Shown here one piece after another: positions 41,272-52,477 of a DNA stretch of 64,000 bases (position 1 is its first letter; each line of letters begins with the position of its first letter). The stretch is from Zymoseptoria tritici IPO323 (taxonomy: Eukaryota > Ascomycota > Dothideomycetes > Mycosphaerellales > Mycosphaerellaceae): NCBI RefSeq assembly GCF_000219625.1, contig NC_018218.1:1736001-1800000 (forward strand). The letters run 5' to 3'. The translations under genes were made by a program, and so were the position numbers. Below the pieces are notes generated by a model. It had not been told where the DNA came from and made no database searches. It saw nothing but the letters and a program-made list of their open reading frames with translations.

Positions 41272-42867
41272 TTAGAAGACCGACGTCAATCCCCATCCTC
41301 CTCTCATGACTCTGACAGTCACAAACGCCGCGATCGAGACGGCGTAACACATGCCAGTGAAGATCGCTACACCCCAGAAAGCTCCGTCACAAGCCTGGAC
41401 AAGAGCGCCGGCAATCGGAATTCCAGTCAAGGTTCCGAGCGCCACGATAGTGTAGCAGGTCGCGTAGTATCGTCCATACTGCTCGGTCTCGCACAGCTGC
41501 CCGACACATACAGGCGTCAGACTAATGTTGGAGCCGGAAGCGAAGCCAAACACGACCGAGAAGGCAATGGTGAGCCCAAAGACAGCGGTCTTGTGGGAGT
41601 CTCGATCGTCAGACGCGGACAGCAATGTCGCAGGTAGCCAGAGGCCGAAAGAAGCTACCAAGCAGAGGGCGAGAGCGAGGATCATGGTGTTGTATCTTCC
41701 AATCCTGTCGGCGAAGTATCCCGGCAACCAACGACCAAGCGTAGAGCCAGCGTTGAAGATGGCAATAATCTGGTACGCAAAGGTCGTGCTCATCGCGCCC
41801 GAGTACAGAGCATACTGAGTCAGATAAGTGATTGGTGCGAATAGACCCCATTCCATGAAGTAGATGCCGGCTGTGACGAGAGCGAAGTCGACCTGACGGA
41901 AGATCCGAAAGTCAGGCAGAATGGATTGGCCCGGCTTCGGTGGCAGTCGTGAACGAACGAGTAGGTTGGTGGCGACGAGCAAAGCCAGAAAAGCGAAGCC
42001 TTGAATTCTGGTCGCCCAACCCCAGCCAACTTTCGGGAACAGATTCTGCAACATCAATGGGAAGATGACTCCGCCTAGGGATCCTCCAGCGGTAGCGAGA
42101 CCAGTGGCGGAACCACGTTTGATGTAGAAGAAGTGGCCGATGGAGGAAATTGCGGGCGTAAAGATCAGCGCCGTGCCAACGCCTCCGATGATGCCGAAGA
42201 CGATGAGAAAGTGCCAGTATGCGGTACAGACACCGAGCAGCATCATGCACACCATGATGCAGATGGAACCGGCGAGCACGAACCATCGCGGTCCGTACAC
42301 GTCGAAGATAGGGCCGATGATTAACCCGACTCCAAAACTGAGGAACACATAGATGCTGATGATCCAGCCGATTGCACTCTCGCTATAACCAGAGAGCTGG
42401 TTCTCTCCGAGATATGCCTACGAATTAATTAGGGTGGTTCGTACCCATCCATCGTGAACATTCAGACGCACCTGATACAATCCAACGGTGTTCATGATTC
42501 CAAGCGCAGCCAGTAGTCCACAAAAGGAGCCGAATACCACCAGATAGGCGCGCAAGCCACCTTCAGGGTATTCATTGCCATCGTGTCCAATCGTGGATCC
42601 AGTCTTCGTGCGAATTATTTCGTTCGCTCCGTGATTGGTGGTCGAAGGTCGCCTCAGCGACTCGTAGTCTTTTTCATGGAAAGACGCGGCTTCATCTTTG
42701 GACTCCGGATGAGAGACCGGGGACGAAGATTCCGGTGAAACGGAACGCTGGCATGGCTCCGTGGTTGAGATGGCGAGAGAGGGAGGGGATTTTGTGGTTG
42801 CGAGCGAGGCGTAGCTGGCCGCTGATGAGTGTAGTCCTGGCGTGCTGCCTTTGTCGTGTGTGTTCAT
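41272..42867 (-). CDS. MFS transporter, monocarboxylate-porter-like
   Basis: Exons 42472-42867 and 41272-42417, joined over a 54-nt intron (GTGCGT...GTAG), encode 513 residues. After a Ser/Thr-rich cytoplasmic arm of about 95 residues, the membrane domain opens with [17 protein letters not shown], the signature of the fungal monocarboxylate-porter (MCT/MCH, TC 2.A.1.13) family, then [20 protein letters not shown]. Twelve hydrophobic segments can be counted. Loop 2-3 has [11 protein letters not shown], and [18 protein letters not shown] is the loop 8-9 equivalent. Fungal members carry riboflavin, monocarboxylates or unknown organic acids; the substrate here is unknown. It is a plasma-membrane protein by family. 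Confidence 0.9.
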
Positions 42868-43362
42868 GCGCTTTCACGTGGGCATCAATGGGAGGTGTAG
42901 GTCCGCCTTCGCGTAGGATGCTGGATTGTTGCGTTGTGATGTGAAGGAAGGGAAAAGGAACAGGAAACCTAAGGTAAGGTACGGTGAGGAGAAAAGATTT
43001 ACCACTTAACCCGAGGCGCATTTCGTGTCTTTTGCCCATTTGCGGTAGCCGACGTCGACTTGGCATTACTAACTACATGGACGGCACGCAGTGCGGCACG
43101 TAAGAAGAGCATGCATAGGCGTTTCATAGCGCATTCAGACCGGAGCAGGAAGATGGCGCCGATGGCAATAACTGAAAACATTGTATTAATCTGATGTCAG
43201 AAATGCAGAAGACACGATGGATGTGTAGAGCTATAGCAGGGCAGGAGAGGACGGCAGCATCCGTTGCTGACTCAACTTCCTTGCCCTCTGCCCTCCAGTG
43301 TACCTTAGTCCGTTCCAGCTCAGGAACCTCATCCCTCACCCAACGACACCAGCATCAGTCAA
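42868..43362. other. Intergenic between two minus-strand genes
   Basis: About 495 bp with the transporter promoter and the 3' flank of the APH-fold gene. No gene or repeat recognised. Confidence 0.5.
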
Positions 43363-44973
43363 TCACACGGTCGGGCATCCATCATCTGGTGCAAAGTATC
43401 GTAGGAGTCTCGCCTCTAGCCACTCCTTTTCCCCATTCCTATACCCATACTCCCCAATACTGCCGACGTGTCCACGCGGGTAGGAATTGCGTGGTAAAAT
43501 ATCCGCCAGGACATTGTACACGAAGTTCTCGACCTTTTCAAAGTGCTCGGTCGAGTCCAGCAAAGCCTGATAGATGTGGCTCTTCGACGTGAACCGCACA
43601 TCGACTTCATTCGGGCAGGCTTCTCGTATGTATCTGGAGTAGTCGGCACGATACCTCTCGAAGTCGTCTGGCTTAGCAGTCGTCGCAGTTCCAAGATCCG
43701 GCGGCCACTTCCAGTCCGGATACCAGTCCGCTTCCAGCCAGTGTGGAACCGAGCACCAGCCAATCTGCCGTGGGATACTCTCGAGACAGTCCCAGTCGAT
43801 GATGCCGGTGACATTGCCTTGCTCGTCCGCGAGAATGTTTTGAGGATTGAAGTCGGATTGCATCAGCACGAATTCCGGACATCCTTCGTCAAGCGTTGCG
43901 CTTTGGAGGAATGCATCAATCATCAATCCCCAAAGTGCCAGCACTCCTCGTTCGACTCTGGTGGTGCACTCATCTGGAAATCCGTCGGCGTCATAGCGCT
44001 CGTCCCTCCCCTGGAGCAGCTGATCTGCAACAGAATCTTGCGATGAGAATCTGAGAAACTTGCGGCGCAACATGAAGATGTTTCTGGTGTCGAGGCGGTA
44101 ACTGCACCCAACGACGGGATCACTCTCATCGTCGCCGGGGAACCAAAGCGTACCAGCCGTGCGGAAGGTGGTCGTTGCCAGCGTGCACATGATTCGAGCC
44201 AGACTCTGCAGTATGTTCTGCCGCCGAGCTTCCAAAATGTCAGGACTCTCGTCTTGTTGCTCCCACAGAGTGGACAGGCTCGTACCCTCGAGGAAGGTCA
44301 TGACTATATACGGCGCGCCGATTTCGTTGTCCATCGTGGCATCGTACGACAGAATCCGAGGAATCGGCAATTGCGACGTCTTCTCGATGTACTTCATGCC
44401 AAGCGCCGTTGCGCGCAGAAGGTCGGCGTCCGTCTGGTTCCAGCGCTCACTCCACCCGCAAGCCGGCACTCGGACGCAGAGTTTCTTACCCTGCGAGTTC
44501 ACCATGATGTATGCCACATTGAAGGCGCCATTCAGACGGTTGACGCGCTTGAACTGCGACTCAGGCGACGTCACTCGCCGGAGCAAGGCGTTCAGTCTGT
44601 CATCGCTCAGGTCTCTCACAGGACCCCAATACTCCTTGGAATCCGGCACTTTTTGGGTGACAGGCGCCAGGCTCCCAGCCTTCTCACGTCTGACGGCTTC
44701 TTGCTGCTTCATTAGAGCTCTCTCCGCAACGCCATCATGGCGCGCTCGAGGCGCAGCAGCGATGTCTGCTGTACCATCTGTGTGATGGACGCGGTGGCCT
44801 GCCAGATCCTCTGTCATTGCTGCTTGTATATGCGCTGCGCCTGAGTTCGTCTCGGGCGCGCCGCCATGCTCAGAAGCGTCTTCTTCGAGTGGCCTGGTAC
44901 GTTCTGCTCGCCTTCCGGATAGGTATTCCCGTTGTCGGATTTTCTCGATGGACCGCTTCCATAGACCTGACAT
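43363..44973 (-). CDS. Aminoglycoside-phosphotransferase-fold (APH) family protein
   Basis: A single 536-residue exon. The kinase-like fold (PF01636) is shown by a glycine-poor nucleotide loop RLNGAFNVAYIMV, the lysine region KLCVRVPACGW, the hinge YIVMTFLEGTSL, the catalytic loop LMQSDFNPQNILADEQG (Asp and Asn) and the metal-binding IIDWDCLESIP. The first 100 residues are charged and disordered. In ascomycetes this expanded family is usually annotated as phosphotransferase or choline-kinase-like without a known substrate, and it does not imply antibiotic resistance. The classical catalytic HxD is here SD (QSDFNPQN), a substitution worth noting. Confidence 0.85.
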   Translation of the reverse strand: MSGLWKRSIEKIRQREYLSGRRAERTRPLEEDASEHGGAPETNSGAAHIQAAMTEDLAGHRVHHTDGTADIAAAPRARHDGVAERALMKQQEAVRREKAGSLAPVTQKVPDSKEYWGPVRDLSDDRLNALLRRVTSPESQFKRVNRLNGAFNVAYIMVNSQGKKLCVRVPACGWSERWNQTDADLLRATALGMKYIEKTSQLPIPRILSYDATMDNEIGAPYIVMTFLEGTSLSTLWEQQDESPDILEARRQNILQSLARIMCTLATTTFRTAGTLWFPGDDESDPVVGCSYRLDTRNIFMLRRKFLRFSSQDSVADQLLQGRDERYDADGFPDECTTRVERGVLALWGLMIDAFLQSATLDEGCPEFVLMQSDFNPQNILADEQGNVTGIIDWDCLESIPRQIGWCSVPHWLEADWYPDWKWPPDLGTATTAKPDDFERYRADYSRYIREACPNEVDVRFTSKSHIYQALLDSTEHFEKVENFVYNVLADILPRNSYPRGHVGSIGEYGYRNGEKEWLEARLLRYFAPDDGCPTV

Positions 44974-45393
44974 GTTGAGGTGTATGCCAAGGAACGCCGA
45001 GGTATGGTTGATGTTGAAATTGGTTGAGCGAAAAGATGTGCGCGGTGGTGTTGATGAAAGCTGGAACTTTGACGCTGTTTTGTCAGTCAGCGCAAACGTT
45101 CATTGATCACGTCGAACATGAAGCATGACGCACGCGCAGGAATACTGCATCATTCGTAAGTGTCAATACTCTCATTTGGTCGTCAGTTGATCATCACTCG
45201 GCTGTGCATGATTGTGAGTATACTCCGTGCATAGTGCAGCGCGCATCGTTCAATGTCGCAGTGCTGGAGCTCAGAGACATATAACATCCCCGATGCCATT
45301 ATCACAGACTGAACAACACAACAACCTCATTGCCATTTTATCAGATCCAAGATCAGCACATCACCAATCAAACACCAAGAAAATCTCAACGAG
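44974..45393. other. Divergent spacer between APH-fold gene and cysteine-rich gene
   Basis: About 420 bp head to head. It should contain both promoters. The right part is A/C-rich like a fungal leader. No defined site. Confidence 0.5.
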
Positions 45394-46088
45394 ATGAACG
45401 ACCAAGTCTCTCCATCGCACTACACGCCCATCGCGGGACCGTTTGGCCTCACAGCTTTCGTCTCAGGCACGAGGCGATCGATCTGGGAGTGGTAAATCAT
45501 CCTCCACATCGAACACAGCAAACACCACGGACGTCCTTGCTAACTCTCATCTTCAGCGCCACCTGTCAGGGACCGATCTCGATCGGCTGCCGAGCTCTAG
45601 AGCACGTAGATCGATGTCAAGCACTCCTGGCAAATGACAAGCCTTGCGAGCGGATGTACTCGACCAGATATGGCTGCTCCAAGCATCCCTACTACGAAGG
45701 CCACAACCCGCACATGCGCAAATATCTGTGTCGTGTGCCGATCAAATCCTACTCCACGTCGAACTTGATGCCGAAGAGCAGGACGCCATCACCAAAGAGG
45801 CCGAGTAGTCCTGTCGAAACGAGGACGCCGCCCTCGGGTCTGCGGCATGTCCAGATGCCCGGTCCGAATGTTCCGCCTGCTCCGCCTACCACGCCGCAGC
45901 CTGGACAACCGAAGTTGGAAGCTGCTTTTGCAAGTGAGAAGGCCAAGGAGTCGGTGATGAAGACGGAGGTCAAGGCTGATGACAAGAGCGCTTCAAGTTG
46001 TTCTTCGAGTCAAGCCAGCTTTTACAGCGTGCCGACGATCAGCGTTGTCAAGCCACGAGTGCGGCTCATGGGCGAGCGCGAGACATAG
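45394..46088 (+). CDS. Cysteine-rich protein, putative zinc-binding, unknown function
   Basis: Exons 45394-45491 and 45557-46088 encode 209 residues. The 65-nt intron has GTAAAT, a CTAAC branch site and TTCAG, and only this join links the ATG frame to the conserved part. I do not recognise the family. Residues 33-95 hold an array of Cys and His: WCATCQ, GCRALEHVDRCQ, KPCERMYSTRYGCSKH and HNPHMRKYLC, enough for one or two zinc sites. The C-terminal half is Pro/Ser/Lys-rich and disordered. The Cys/His pattern suggests a small zinc-ribbon or treble-clef-like module, by inference only. The ATG is preceded by a typical CAAC-rich leader. Confidence 0.7.
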
Positions 46089-46598
46089 ACTGAAATTCTG
46101 CACTGTTGGTCTTAACGATACGCATTCAGGATCCAGGAAGATGAACGATTAATGGAATGGTGTGCAGCTCAGGGGTGCAGGCAATAACTTGTTCGAATAT
46201 GATAGCAATGAATTCGTACTTTGTCAGCTTCAAGCCTAGTCTTTCCATGGTTGCTTGTCATTTACTGAGCATGTCCATACAGTGGACTGGCGTACTCAAG
46301 TCTATGTGATTGATGCTGAAGTGTAGTCGGGTTCTGCGAGCATCGGCATTTCGGTCTATTCACAACCGAGCCCACCTCACATTCAGCCGGTATCAACCCC
46401 ACCATTGCCCCACGTTCCTCTGCGTTGGCAATTGAACCGCACGATTTGGAGTCTGTTGACCTGGTCCTTGTTGATGGCGGGTAATCAACAATAAGACACG
46501 GTAGTATTTCTCCTGATTCTCACCCACCGCCCTTTCAACAACATCGAACGTATCCTTTAGAGCTTCCTCACACACTTTCACATACAAGAACAGCAACC
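46089..46598. other. Promoter region of the aldolase gene
   Basis: About 510 bp between two plus-strand genes. The last 100 bp are C/A-rich as expected for a leader. Nothing else recognised. Confidence 0.5.
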
Positions 46599-47698
46599 AT
46601 GCCTTCAACACCACCACCAGTAGGAATCTACGTGCCCGTCCCAACTTTCTTCGTCAAGGAAGGCGAAGCCAACCACGACGCCGTCTCACCGCCCATCGAC
46701 CTCAAGACTCAATCCGAACACTCCCTCTTCCTCGTCCGCGGCGGCATCAAAGGCCTCGTCATCCTCGGAAGCACCGGCGAAGCCATCTTCGTCCGAAACC
46801 ACGAGCGTCACGAATTGATCAAGAGCCAGAGAAAGACACTCGACGATGCGGGTTTCAAGGACAGGCCGATCATTGCCGGCACGGCGTCCCAGACCGTTGA
46901 AGAGACAATCGAGGTGATCAAGGACAGCCAGGCTGCAGGTGCTGAGTATGCAATGGTCTTGGGACCGGCGTACTTTGCTCCGTCAACGAGCCAGGCGGGT
47001 CTGCAGAAGTGGTTCGAGGCCGTGGCAGACAAGTCACCTATTCCAATCCTCATGTAAGTGAGCACAGCGGACCTGGCATTTTCAAAGGGAGGTCAGGCGA
47101 CCTCATTCGACAAGACACTGACGAGGAGCAACCCAACAGCTACCATTACCCCGGCGTGACCAACAACCTCTACATCGCACCCTCGACCTTCGAGAAGCTC
47201 GCCGCTCACTCCAACATCGTCGGCTGCAAGCTCTCCCACGGCATCATCGACGACCAAACCCTCATCGCCGTCTCTCCTCGCATTGACCACGACCACTTCT
47301 ACGTCTTCACGGGTCTCGGCCAGAACCTCCTCGCCGTGCTCGCGATCGGTGGAGTCGCCGCCATCGACGCCTTGTCAGGCTGCTTCCCTCGCGTAGTGGT
47401 AAGACTCTTCGATCTATTCACCAAGAGTTTGGAGAAGGGCATCAGCAAGGAAGACCTTGTGCAGATGCGGGAACTGCAGTACCGAATCTGCGAGGGCGAG
47501 AAGATCATCGCGACATGGGGTGTCGTGGGCACGAAAGAGGCGATTGCGAGGTGCTGGGGCTTTGGAGACAAGAAGGGTGGACGAGTGCCGCTGGCCGGCG
47601 GCTTCCAGGAGGGTGACAATGAATGGAAGAAGTGGGAGAAGACGTTCACGGGTTTGAAGGAGTTGGAGCAGAAGTTCGAGGCTGAGGACAGCAAGTGA
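46599..47698 (+). CDS. DHDPS/NAL-family aldolase (2-keto-3-deoxy sugar-acid type)
   Basis: Exons 46599-47053 and 47140-47698, joined over an 86-nt intron with a CTGAC branch site, give 337 residues. Class I aldolase features are complete: VPVPTFF near the start, the GSTGEA substrate-carboxylate loop, the catalytic Tyr in IYHYPGVTNN and the Schiff-base Lys in VGCKLSHG. Members of PF00701 include dihydrodipicolinate synthase, 4-hydroxy-2-oxoglutarate aldolase and the fungal L-threo-3-deoxy-hexulosonate aldolase (LGA1/gaaC). The fungal-type PVDLKTQ-like opening favours sugar-acid or keto-acid cleavage over lysine synthesis, because fungi make lysine by the aminoadipate route. The substrate is not determined. 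Presence of LRA1/LRA2 15 kb away is suggestive of sugar-acid metabolism but not evidence. Confidence 0.88.
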
Positions 47699-50600
47699 AT
47701 GTGAATGTATGCATCGGGTCTTGTGATAGATACTAGCATCGATGAAAAGGCGTCTTGCAGTGTGATCTTGCCATGCTCTCCCTGCATCTTGACGGAACAC
47801 CTTGTGAACGAATGCAGGCCACTTAGTAGACACCTGACCAACGAAGACTGGTAATTTGGGAGGACACGTAGAGGCAAGGTGGCAGGACGGGTTTTTTTCA
47901 AAAGAATTAGAGTAAGGTGGCAGAATTCCTTGTGAGCAGGTGAGGTACGGGAGCAGGACAGCTTGTTTGCTGATCACAAGGTGAAAGAGTAGGATGAGTG
48001 CTTACCTGATTTCAACTTACAACGAGCTATCGTGTCTCAGCTGGCGAACGAGGACCAAGACATTTGCAACGATACGAAAGGTCGCGTGCGCAGATCCAGG
48101 TTTCGTATCGCGTACCCCGGCCTGGTACCTTCTGGAGGCGTGTTGGCCACTGGCGAGGTACGTAGATTCCAACCAGCTTCGGTACAGCCATCACGAGCAA
48201 GCCACCAGGATTACCAACCAGACAGGTCCCGAGCGTATGTTCTTGGAGGGTGGGTGGAGTGGATCGTATAGCGGTACGATCATCACAAGTATCGATATGG
48301 TCTCTGCGCGTGTTGAGAAAGTCTGTCAGGCAGAGGGTGTGGAGGAAGTACGAGGAGAGCAGAGCTGCTTAGGCCGCAGTTCATCCGTTCGGTCAGAAGC
48401 TTCGCTCGGTCCTTCCAGACAAATCCTTGACTCCGTCGGCGAACCGGGTAGGTGACCATTTCGAATCGACGAAGAGATTTCGTCGGTATGCACGACAGCT
48501 TGACAACACCGGCAAAAGCTCCTTACGTAAATGACGAGCAACGGATCAGCGTCCCGCACATCTGTCTAGACTTCTAAGCTCAGCCGCCTCAGCCGGGACG
48601 CGCGCGTCGATTAAAAACCTCAACGGCAGCATGATCAGCGCTGGCTAAAACGAAGGATGCTTCATCCTCGGATCATCGTCGGCTGCACGCATGAGCTCGC
48701 TCGCGAATGCATGTCCCTGCCGTACCACCACACACGCACGCGCACGAGCGCGCTCGAGGGCCACGCGGCAGAAGATGTCCTGGCAGATTTTGCTTGATCT
48801 CATGCGCGTAGACGACACCAGCGTTGTGGAGTGGTGGTCTAACGACGGAGCTGTAGATAAATCGAACGTAGCGTTTTGTCAATCTCATCGCGCAGTTGAG
48901 AGCTCCATCGTGTCGTGCATGCGTAGTCAAGTTCAGAGGCGTCAGTTGGCGTATTGACGCAAATCAGGATGTCGCCGTCCACAGGTGGTGTTGTGGCTGC
49001 TGTGGCCTACCACCTCGCAGTGATTCCCGGAGCATTTCCCGATCATGAGATAAGGCTTCGCGTCTCTTCCGGTCAGAAGACTGCGAGCATACGACAGTCT
49101 TGTGAACATGCCCAGCTGTCGTGCTTCGGTATCCAATGAGATGTCGTAGAATTCATCGCACTTCTCCAGCTTCTTCCTCTTGACAGGCGGGTTCTTTTCG
49201 CGAAAGCAGTTTGGCACAGTACCGAGTACCGACCTTCGCCAGACGGTGGATCGCTCACAGCTCGCACGTGCGCGCAACCTGTGCATTCCACATTCGGACA
49301 TCAGCACTTCGGGACTGTCTGGGTCGAACACGGCACAGTGCGGATCGAGGCTGGGCGGGCACCGAAGTTGCGAGGTACAGGAGCTCTTGTATTAGTGCAA
49401 TGCTAGCGTGGGCACGCAGCTATCGATGAGCAGCATATGCACCGAACGTGCGGAGATGGTGTGTATTCGGACGGTGGTCGGCCATGTCACAGATGGCGCA
49501 TCGAAAAGCACACCGCGACTCTGAGCTGGGTGGTGCAATGGTTCTTGATGCGAGCAGATCGACGTCCGCGAGGCCGGGTGAGGGCAGCTCGAGCTGCGAG
49601 AGGACCTGAATTTCCCGCTTTTCTTCAGCTTCACATGCGGAGACCTGCATATGAGGTGGCTGGGTGGGTCGTGCAGCTAGCTCGGACTCCGGTCGCTTCT
49701 ACTGCATCACATGTAAGCAGAACAAGCAAAGCGATGTGTGCATGATGAGAGTGCATGCAAGCTGACGACGCATGTCTGTTGCGTCGGTTTTGGTCATGGC
49801 TTCGAGAAGAAATCTCATCAAGAAGGCCTTGCCCATCGGAGAGAAGTAACGGCAAATGCAACGCGGCATGACTGCGCATGAGATGACGAGCGGGAGAGCG
49901 CAGCTGGAGCACTTGCCGAATGGTCTTTCCTCGCCCTTCGTAGCTGCTGGCTTGCCGTTTCCACGGACATACAGCATGGCGGAGAGTCTGCGGTCTTGTA
50001 ACGGCCTCCTGGCAAATCGGGACAGCCGCATGCATGGTGAAGCGAGAAGCGAAGGAACAGTGTCGAAATTTCAAGTGTCCACAGAACGATGCAGGAAGCC
50101 GATGTCGTGGCGAGAAAAATGCGTGCAGGGATGTTGCGTCCGGGAAATGCAGGTACGCGAGCAGGGAAATCATTTGTCGGAACTTCCACATTCTCACGGT
50201 GAAGCACCGCGACGATAACACTCCTTCTGGAGGAGAAGAGTGTGGGAGGCGAGAGTGCCGAGTGGAGAAAGACTTTGTTCAGATGTCTCAAGTATTCGGT
50301 TTTCACCCTCTCCTGATAGTTCTAGTATGTTCATACACAGCATCATACTCAGAGTGCTGCCTCTTCTCGCAACTCAAACTGTTCGTCCTCAAAAGGGACA
50401 ACGCCAAAGGCAAACAATGGAACTGGCGATGCGAACCGACCACCGCCCAACTTTTCCCATCTTGCGATCTTCATCTGTATTTCCCCGGGAGTTTCAACCC
50501 ATACCTTCTCCCCTTTGTCGCTATGTCGCCGTAGAAGAGAAACAAATGCTACACCCAAAAATGTCTGCTGACCTCCACCCAAAACTTTTGTGTGGGCCAG

Positions 50601-50768
50601 CACGGCCTGTGTCCATCAACAGGACCAGAGCTTCGCTCCGTAGTTCAGGAGGAGGATTCTTCCATGTGATGGCAACAGCTACGCACTGATGCAAGAAGCA
50701 GAAACAGGCAGGGGCTTGATTTTCGCAGAAAAAAAAGCGCATGAGTATGCAAACCAGAGCAGGTCGTA
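47699..50768. other. 3-kb region with no recognisable gene
   Basis: The right edge is the 3' flank of the GT2 gene and the left edge the 3' flank of the aldolase gene. In between, frames of 60-196 codons overlap in several phases on both strands, with no domain or splice pattern I can defend. A CA/CG-alternating run occurs near 48730-48760. It may hold promoters, non-coding RNA or a small secreted protein I could not see. Confidence 0.4.
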
Positions 50769-52477
50769 TCAGTCGTGAAAAGGAGTCGTGGTGGTAATCG
50801 TGGAGGTCATGTTAGAGAGCGGCGGGTGCCTATCGTGGGTGTCGTAGGCCGGCAGCTGGTCAATGAGCGGCATTTCCTGCATATATTCGAAAGTCTCGGA
50901 CTTGCGGCCGTCGGGAGTCGTTGAGCCGTATGGTGGCAACGGCATCATACGGATACGGTTCAGCTCTGAAGAGTCCGCACCATCTCTGCTTCCCCAGGTA
51001 GTCTGTTGGAAAGGCGGTCAGCGATGCACCCACAAGTCTGAGCTGATTGCTAGCGCATACCTCACTCAGAGTGACAAGTCCCCAGAACTTGATGAGGCCA
51101 TGAAAATAGCCAAAGGCTATGTGAACCGGTATGTAGATGACATCTACTGGATAGCGAAAGTAATGGCCCCAAAGCTTGACGTTCTTTGTGAATCCGAAAA
51201 TCCACAGGAACAGAAGAGTGAACGCCATTTTGCGCGAATCGTCTGACCAGTCTGTCGATGCCTTGTGCAAAGAATAAAAGAGGAACGCATCCCATGGTAA
51301 TGCCCAAGCGGTGATAGTAGTCTGCAGGCAGGAGTACGTTGTCCATAGTTGGGTACTTTCGCAAGCTGTCAGCATGAGTCCTTTCGAAACAACGCAATCT
51401 TGCTCAGACATACTACCAGTAGTGACGCTCAACAAACATGCTCTTAATGTTGCTCCGCCAGTTGCTGCGAACCCATCTCAGGCATTGGCTGAGGTATTTG
51501 GGACCGGCCTCCAGCGTCGTCAGTACCTCCGCTTCTTTGTGGTACTGCATCCCAATCTTCCAGTTGTGCGAGTACAGCCATCGTGTGATGAAGTTATCAT
51601 CATCGGCGTTCAGCTGCATGGTCCGCCACGTCTCGTTGGTGAAACCGTGTGTGAAGGCATCGTCCTGTAGAATGCTGGTCCGATATGCCGCAGTTCGCCC
51701 TGACAGACACGGAAGTCCACCATCGATATGCAGACAAGCCGAGCAGTCCCAATTGCGTCGCTCCAAGTAGCCCATGTTCAAAAACACCCACGCATTCATT
51801 TTTTCCGGCCGCACCCGCCTCTGCGACGTGCCTACGCCTCCCATCTGCGGATTCTCGAAAGGAGCCAGTATCCACGGCAGCAGCTTGACGGGCCAGATAA
51901 CATCATCGTCAACGAAAATCGTGATTCTAGTGGATACCTCAGGAATCGCCCGGCACATCTGGCGGCGCTTGTTTGCCTCTCGCACGCTCAACACCCGAAT
52001 CTTCTTGCTGTTGATCTTCTTCGCCAACAAGGTAAGATTCTTGACATTGGCATCGATGGTGACCAGAATGATCTCATAAGGCTCGGTTCGGAGACAGGTC
52101 CTGAGAGTGCCCTCAAGTTCTTCGCCACCTTGAGCGATGGTGGGCAGGATGATGGTGACATCCTGTGGACCGTACGTGGGATTATCGGGGATCGGTATGG
52201 GCCGGTAAGTCCAGTTTGAGATGCAATTAACGATTGTTCGCAGGTAACGTAACACACTGTTGAAGAAGGAGGGTGGTCAGTGAATGTGCACTAAATATTG
52301 AGGCTATGAAATAAAGTTTGGATACCCGCTTCCGCGAGGAAGACCGGGCGATGGAGGGGTATTGAACGGACGGTTGTTGATGTCTGGGACGAACAACAAG
52401 TCTTTGAGGCCTTGGATGCATTTGGAAACTCACAATGCAGAGACAAAAGCCCAAAACCAGCCGAGTATGGAGAGCAT
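50769..52477 (-). CDS. Type-2 (GT2) processive glycosyltransferase, polysaccharide synthase
   Basis: Exons 52434-52477, 51417-52256, 51061-51355 and 50769-51002 encode 470 residues. The protein starts with a membrane helix (LSILGWFWAFVSALFVLRYL). Family-GT2 motifs follow: VTIILPTIAQGG, the DxD site in IFVDDDVIWP, the acceptor region GGLPCLSGRTAAYR, NADDDNFITRW with the catalytic acid, and QCLRWVRSNWRSN (QxxRW). Several further membrane helices follow, then a C-terminal tail beginning TWGSRDGAD. This is the fungal GT2 whose loss in Zymoseptoria tritici and Fusarium graminearum abolishes hyphal growth on solid surfaces and plant infection (King et al., family knowledge). The product is a cell-surface polysaccharide of unknown structure. 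Intron 1 is 177 nt, the longest in a confident gene apart from the proposed PSP1 intron. Confidence 0.92.

Noticed and set aside
43363..44973. Antibiotic-resistance gene suggested by the aminoglycoside phosphotransferase fold
   Set aside because: This fold is widespread in fungal proteins of unknown role; nothing in the sequence or context implies drug resistance.
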